A DNA stretch of 10,568 bases. Source: an uncultured Ruminococcus sp. GTDB taxonomy: Bacteria > Bacillota > Clostridia > Oscillospirales > Ruminococcaceae. The DNA is taken from contig CADBQZ010000216.1 in assembly GCA_902796865.1 (NCBI GenBank), positions 1 through 10,568 on the forward strand, written 5' to 3'. The position numbers and the translations under genes were made by a program. Shown piece by piece: positions 6,600 through 10,568 of this stretch; position 1 is the stretch's first letter; each line of letters starts with the position of its first letter. The notes beneath the pieces are model-generated. The model worked only from the letters and a program-made list of their open reading frames with translations, ran no database searches and was not told the DNA's origin.

Positions 6600-7143
6600 T
6601 TTCTGCCACCTTGTCTTTTTTCATTATATCAAAAAAGATTATCTGTATTATAAGAAGTATGACGCCCGCAACTACACAGCAGTCTGCAAAATTAAATACA
6701 GCGAAATCCATAAACTGTACGTCAAAGTAATCCACGACTTTTCCGTCACGGAAGATACGGTCGATAATATTTCCTATACCGCCGCTCAATATAAGCGCCA
6801 TAGAAACAAGCGTCAGTTTTTCGCTTTTATGCTTTATCATATAGTAAACGCAAAACGCCATTAGCAATGATGTAACAACTATCAATAGCCATCTCATACC
6901 GCTAAAGCTTCCGAATACTGCTCCGTCATTTTCAAGATAGGTAAGATCCAGTATCTTTGTATCTCCAAAGGAGATAAATTCCATAGACGGCTGTCCTTTA
7001 AGGTTATCCACCACCCATATCTTTATAAGCTGGTCTGCAAGAGTAAGCACTCCGGCAGAAGCAAATGCTATAATAAGTCCTATTATCTTAGCCACTCCTT
7101 TATCAAAAAATATGACCTGCCGCTTTATCCTGCGATACCGCAT
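6592..7143 (-). CDS. lspA: Lipoprotein signal peptidase (signal peptidase II)
   Basis: LspA cleaves signal peptides of diacylglyceryl-prolipoproteins in the membrane. From ATG7143 the product is 183 residues, longer than the usual 150-165. Family motifs are ADQLIK (D37), ENDGAVFG (71-78), GGIGNIIDR with catalytic D128, and VFNFAD with catalytic D154. Four membrane helices fit at about 20-36, 84-101, 110-127 and 155-172. The start is uncertain. ATG7143 has no ribosome binding site and lies in the stem of a large hairpin, and residues 1-16 are basic and untypical. A strong AAAGGAG (7095-7101) sits 8 bases before codon 20, which is ATA (7086), and directly abuts an in-frame GTG (7095). Starting at codon 17 or 20 would give a family-like N-terminus and length, so the first 16-19 residues are probably not protein. 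The gene overlaps rluD by 8 bases. Confidence 0.9.
   Translation of the reverse strand: MRYRRIKRQVIFFDKGVAKIIGLIIAFASAGVLTLADQLIKIWVVDNLKGQPSMEFISFGDTKILDLTYLENDGAVFGSFSGMRWLLIVVTSLLMAFCVYYMIKHKSEKLTLVSMALILSGGIGNIIDRIFRDGKVVDYFDVQFMDFAVFNFADCCVVAGVILLIIQIIFFDIMKKDKVAENE
7095..7101 (-). promoter_or_regulatory. Strong Shine-Dalgarno sequence with no normal start codon behind it (lspA)
   Basis: AAAGGAG is the only good ribosome binding site near the lspA 5' end. It overlaps the first base of an in-frame GTG (codon 17, 7095) and is 8 bases from an in-frame ATA (codon 20, 7086). No ATG lies at the expected distance. It probably marks the true initiation region, either at a rare AUA codon, at the GTG by an unusual geometry, or at an ATG lost by mutation. 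Confidence 0.6.
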
Positions 7144-7190
7144 ACCGTAAGAACCGATATGCGACCGGTATCGTCATAAGGCGACAGGTC
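7105..7190 (-). terminator. Long terminator-like hairpin with T-tract between ileS and lspA
   Basis: In transcript direction an extended hairpin occupies 7190 to 7114 and is followed by ATATTTTTT (7113-7105). The stem, from the base up, is GACCTGTCGC with GCGGCAGGTC (10 bp, one G-U), a C/A mismatch, TTAT with ATAA, a 2x4 internal loop, CGATACC with GGTATCG (7 bp), a 4-base bulge, GCATATCG with CGGTATGC (8 bp, one G-U), and a 7-base loop GTTCTTA. About 29 pairs form over 77 bases. The T-tract is on the ileS-to-lspA side only, so it is oriented to stop transcription coming from ileS. No promoter fits between it and lspA. It is much longer than an ordinary terminator, so an attenuator or a small palindromic insertion are alternatives. 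Confidence 0.75.
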
Positions 7191-7235
7191 AGATACAGTA
7201 AACGATTTTTAATGTTGACTATACATCTGATACGA

Positions 7236-10001
7236 TCAATCTACTACCTTAGCGCATCTGTCGCAAAGAGTAGGATGCTTGCTGTTTTGTCCTACCGATT
7301 CAGAATAACACCAGCATCTCTCGCACTTTTCACCCGATGCCTTTACAGCTTCAAATGATGCTTCATTTCCGCCGTCAGGCTTCACTGATACGCCTGATAC
7401 GATTAGTATTTCCGAAAGCTGCGGTGCAAGAGCTTCATATTTTGCCGCTGCCTCATTGCTGCAGTGTATGATTATGCTTGCTTCAAGCGATTTTCCTATA
7501 AGCTTTTCGGTACGCTTTTCCTCTAAAAGCTTATTTACGCTCTCTCTGATATTATAGATAAGCTCCCACTTGGAAACAAAATCATCTGAAAATTCTATAC
7601 CGGACTTCTGCGGCATATCATTCAGGAAGATGCTTTCTGTGTTATCACCATTCTTGTGCGGCAGATAACCCCATATCTCCTCAGCAGTAAATGACATTAT
7701 TGGTGCAATAAGTCTTGCAACGCCATTCAATATCCTGTACATTGCTGTCTGTGCTGCACGTCTTTCAGGTGAAGCCTCAGCTGTACAGTAAAGTCTGTCC
7801 TTTATTATATCAAGATAGAAGTTAGACATATCCGTAACACAGAAATTGTGTATGCTGTGGAATGCGATATGGAAATCAAACGCCTCATATCCTGCCTGTA
7901 CCTTGTCGATAAGGCTGTCGAGACGCATGAGCGCCCATTTATCTATCTCCATAAGTTCATCATCTGAAACGCTGTCCTTATCTGGGTCGAATCCGTTTCC
8001 GTTTGAAAGGTTTCCGAGTATGAATCTTGCTGTATTTCTGATCTTTTTGTAGGAATCCGAAAGCTGTTTCAATATCTCCGGTGAAACTCTTATATCCGAA
8101 TGATAATCAGATGAAGCCACCCAGAGTCTTAAAATGTCAGCTCCGTATTTATCAACTATCTCCGAAGGGTCTATGCCGTTGCCGAGCGACTTGTGCATAG
8201 TTTTGCCCTGTCCGTCAACTACCCAGCCGTGAGTGCAGACGTTTTTATAAGGAGATGTTCCTTTGTATACCACCGACGTAAGGAGCGACGACTGGAACCA
8301 ACCTCTGTACTGATCCGCACCCTCAAGGTAGAGGTCTGCCGGCCAGCTAAGCTGGTCATATTCGTCCATAACAGCAGTATGTGAAACACCGCTGTCGAAC
8401 CAAACGTCCATGATGTCATATTCTTTTGTAAATTCTTTGCAGCCGCATTCACATGATACGCTCTCAGGTATGAATTCCGACAGCTCCTTTGTCCACCATG
8501 CGTCTGAGCCTTCTTTTCTGAAAAGCTCAGATATTGCCTTTATCGTTTCATCATTCACGACAGGCTTGCCGCAGTCCTTACAGTATATTATCGGGATAGG
8601 TACGCCCCATGTTCTCTGTCTGGATATACACCAGTCACTTCTGTCACGGACCATTCCCTCTATTCTTCCTTCACCCCATTCAGGGATCCAGTTTACGCTC
8701 TTTATAGCCTTGACTGCTTCATCCTTGAATCCGTTTACCGAGCAGAACCACTGTTCTGTAGCACGGTAGATTATAGGGCTGTTGCATCTCCAGCAGTGCG
8801 GATACTGGTGGGTTATATCCTGACTTGCAAGCAGAGCGCCGTTTTCTTCAAGCTTCTTTGCGATAGCCTTATTTGCCTCATCAGTATCAAGACCTTCAAA
8901 CTCGCCTGCTTCCTTCGTCTGTTTTCCCTTAGCATCAACGCATACTAAAATGCCTATATCATCATAATTCTTGCATACTTCAAAGTCCTCTACACCATAT
9001 CCGGGAGCAGTGTGTACGCAGCCTGTACCGCTTTCGAGCGTTACATGATCGCCTACGATTATCGGCGATTCTCTGTCGTACAGAGGATGCTTTGTCTTCA
9101 TGTGTTCAAGTTCTATACCATCGAACGAACCTTTTGTCTCATAATCCTCTATGCCGGCGTTCTTCATTGTTGTTTCAACAAGCTCTGCTGCCATTACATA
9201 GTATTCATCATTATGCTTTACAAGAGTATATTCGTACTCAGGACCTAAGCATACAGCAAGGTTTCCTGGTATAGTCCATGTTGTAGTTGTCCAGATAACA
9301 AAGAACACCTTTTTGAGATCGAGTCCCATTTTTGTGAACATTCCCTTGTCATCTGTAACATTGAACTTTACGTATATAGATCTGCACGGATCATTTGAAT
9401 ATTCTATCTCAGCTTCTGCAAGAGCAGTATTACAGTCAGGACACCAGTAAACAGGCTTCAGACCTTTATACATATAGCCTCTTTTTGCCATCTCGCCGAA
9501 TACTTCGATCTGTCTTGCCTCATATTCCGGCTTCAATGTCAGATAAGGATCATCATAGTCGCCGATGCTTCCCAGTCTTTTAAACTGTTCCATCTGGCTC
9601 TTTACGTGTTTTAAAGCAAAATTCTTGCAGTGCTTTCTAAGCTCAACCGGAGATATAGCTCCGTTCTCAACACCGATATCCTTCATAGCTTTAAGCTCGA
9701 TAGGAAGTCCATGAGTGTCCCAGCCGGGGACATACGGTGCTTTAAAGCCTGTCATATTCTTATGCTTTATTATAAAATCCTTCAGCACCTTGTTAAGTGC
9801 TGTACCAAGATGTATAGTACCGTTTGCATAAGGAGGACCGTCATGAAGTATATACGAAGGCTTATCCTTGTTCCTTTCTATCATCTTGTAATAAAGTCTT
9901 TCGTCCTCCCATTTTTTGAGAGTCTCTGGTTCTCTTTTAGGCAGATTTCCTCTCATAGGGAAATCGGTCTTCGGTAAATTCAATGTATTATTGTAATCCA
10001 T
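7236..10001 (-). CDS. ileS: Isoleucine--tRNA ligase
   Basis: This 921-residue class Ia synthetase charges tRNA-Ile in the cytoplasm. The N-terminal Rossmann fold carries the ATP-site signature at PPYANGTIHLGTALNK, where the HIGH box reads H64-L-G-T67. The inserted CP1 editing domain, which hydrolyses mischarged Val-tRNA, shows TTTTWTIPGNLAV and GTGCVHTAPGYGVEDF. The second ATP motif (KMSKS) reads T601-M-H-K-S605 before LGNGIDP. An anticodon-binding helical domain follows (about 660-830), and the C-terminus ends in the zinc-binding set C893/C896/C913/C916 typical of the common bacterial form. The length is normal. ATG10001 overlaps the divIVA stop codon in TAATG, with AAGGAAG a few bases further upstream inside divIVA, so translation is coupled. 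No T-box leader can fit directly before it; any tRNA-sensing leader would lie outside the window. A long hairpin follows the gene. Confidence 0.97.
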   Translation of the reverse strand: MDYNNTLNLPKTDFPMRGNLPKREPETLKKWEDERLYYKMIERNKDKPSYILHDGPPYANGTIHLGTALNKVLKDFIIKHKNMTGFKAPYVPGWDTHGLPIELKAMKDIGVENGAISPVELRKHCKNFALKHVKSQMEQFKRLGSIGDYDDPYLTLKPEYEARQIEVFGEMAKRGYMYKGLKPVYWCPDCNTALAEAEIEYSNDPCRSIYVKFNVTDDKGMFTKMGLDLKKVFFVIWTTTTWTIPGNLAVCLGPEYEYTLVKHNDEYYVMAAELVETTMKNAGIEDYETKGSFDGIELEHMKTKHPLYDRESPIIVGDHVTLESGTGCVHTAPGYGVEDFEVCKNYDDIGILVCVDAKGKQTKEAGEFEGLDTDEANKAIAKKLEENGALLASQDITHQYPHCWRCNSPIIYRATEQWFCSVNGFKDEAVKAIKSVNWIPEWGEGRIEGMVRDRSDWCISRQRTWGVPIPIIYCKDCGKPVVNDETIKAISELFRKEGSDAWWTKELSEFIPESVSCECGCKEFTKEYDIMDVWFDSGVSHTAVMDEYDQLSWPADLYLEGADQYRGWFQSSLLTSVVYKGTSPYKNVCTHGWVVDGQGKTMHKSLGNGIDPSEIVDKYGADILRLWVASSDYHSDIRVSPEILKQLSDSYKKIRNTARFILGNLSNGNGFDPDKDSVSDDELMEIDKWALMRLDSLIDKVQAGYEAFDFHIAFHSIHNFCVTDMSNFYLDIIKDRLYCTAEASPERRAAQTAMYRILNGVARLIAPIMSFTAEEIWGYLPHKNGDNTESIFLNDMPQKSGIEFSDDFVSKWELIYNIRESVNKLLEEKRTEKLIGKSLEASIIIHCSNEAAAKYEALAPQLSEILIVSGVSVKPDGGNEASFEAVKASGEKCERCWCYSESVGQNSKHPTLCDRCAKVVD

Positions 10002-10568
10002 TATTTAACTTCTTCCTTTTTTGCGGCAGGCTGCTGTTCTTCCTGACCGTTTTTCTGTCCGAACTGTAGATCGGTAAATCTTGATTCATATACTCCCTTT
10101 ACTGTCCTTGCTGAAAAGCTTGATGTTGCAAAAGGATCGGGAGTTTCGGTTTCATCTGTAGCTGTGCTTTCCGCCGGAGAATAGCTTTTTACTTCTTCTT
10201 CCTCTTCATCATCATAATCGTATTCCGGCATTGATGAGATCATTTCAAGATGAGATTTGTACATATCGAAAAGTGTCTTCTTGAACTCTGAAACGTTCTT
10301 CTGCGCTTCTACAAGATGTTCCTTTTCCTTTGCAATAGCTGCTCTGTTTTTCTCCATTGCAGCCTCATGCTGTACTGTAGCTTCGTCTATAAGCTCTTTT
10401 GCTCTTGCTTCAGCCTTCTGTATAATAGCATCTGCCTTTTCATTAGCCTCTGCTATTACCTGATGTCCCTGCTTCTGAGCGCCTAAAAGAGCGTCCTTCA
10501 AAGCATCTTCATCCTGACGGTATTCTCTGACCTTGTCTGCAAGTATCTGTATCTTGCTGTGAAGGTCT
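10001..10568 (-). CDS. divIVA: DivIVA-domain protein, C-terminal part (5' end off window)
   Basis: The frame is open from the right edge to TAA at 10003-10001, giving 188 visible residues; an internal TTG at 10501 is not the start. The edge region reads HSKIQILADKVREYRQDE followed by DALLGAQKQG, a DivIVA signature at the middle of the family's coiled coil. The coiled coil continues for about 90 residues, rich in Ala, Glu and Lys. The C-terminus is low in complexity: a DYDDEEEEE acidic patch near 10191-10225, a Ser/Thr/Glu stretch, and a Lys-rich end. DivIVA proteins bind curved membrane and recruit division or polar-growth factors; the N-terminal membrane-binding part is outside the window. 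The position immediately upstream of ileS is the classic Firmicute arrangement. A paralogue such as GpsB is less likely because GpsB is short. Confidence 0.88.
   Translation of the reverse strand, partial: DLHSKIQILADKVREYRQDEDALKDALLGAQKQGHQVIAEANEKADAIIQKAEARAKELIDEATVQHEAAMEKNRAAIAKEKEHLVEAQKNVSEFKKTLFDMYKSHLEMISSMPEYDYDDEEEEEVKSYSPAESTATDETETPDPFATSSFSARTVKGVYESRFTDLQFGQKNGQEEQQPAAKKEEVK

Noticed and set aside
7191..7235. Promoter for lspA just after ileS
   Set aside because: No acceptable -35/-10 pair with normal spacing was found on the minus strand; a TTGACT at 7214-7219 is on the plus strand, lacks a good -10 and would run antisense into ileS.
10002..10060. T-box riboswitch directly upstream of ileS
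   Set aside because: ileS overlaps the divIVA stop codon by one base, so there is no leader; the sequence is divIVA coding with a normal ribosome binding site.

Overview
The window is a densely packed, single-direction stretch of chromosome: all ten protein genes lie on the minus strand, so the biological order runs from base 10568 down to base 1. Low-to-moderate GC, strong purine-rich ribosome binding sites, frequent ATA isoleucine codons and the gene order divIVA-ileS-lspA-rluD point to a Firmicute of the Clostridia. A gut Ruminococcus-like bacterium is my best guess, inferred from style and synteny and not proven.

Layout in transcription order. (1) The C-terminal part of divIVA (10568-10001) enters at the right edge and overlaps the ileS start by one base. 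(2) ileS (10001-7236) encodes a complete 921-residue isoleucyl-tRNA synthetase. (3) A 92-base gap to the annotated lspA start holds most of a very long, terminator-like RNA hairpin with a T-tract, which runs on into the first codons of lspA. (4) lspA (signal peptidase II) overlaps a RluD-family pseudouridine synthase gene by 8 bases. This block matches the Bacillus order divIVA-ileS-(ylyA)-lspA-ylyB. (5) Next come a Cof-type HAD phosphatase and a split transketolase (N-terminal and C-terminal subunit genes 5 bases apart). (6) After a 71-base gap with a short dyad come three genes resembling B. subtilis ydjI, ydjG and ydjH: an SPFH protein with three tandem C-terminal zinc ribbons, a double zinc-ribbon protein with a C-terminal membrane anchor, and a secreted or membrane-anchored TPM-domain protein cut by the left edge.

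Functionally there are three modules: growth and cell-envelope housekeeping (polar growth or division, tRNA charging, lipoprotein maturation, rRNA modification), non-oxidative pentose phosphate metabolism, and a membrane-stress or membrane-domain module. No mobile element, phage gene, CRISPR array, tRNA or rRNA gene is visible. The two most notable points are the ileS-lspA hairpin with the uncertain lspA start next to it, and the modular zinc-ribbon tail of the SPFH protein. I see no strong case for a wholly new system; the SPFH/zinc-ribbon/TPM trio is the least understood part.
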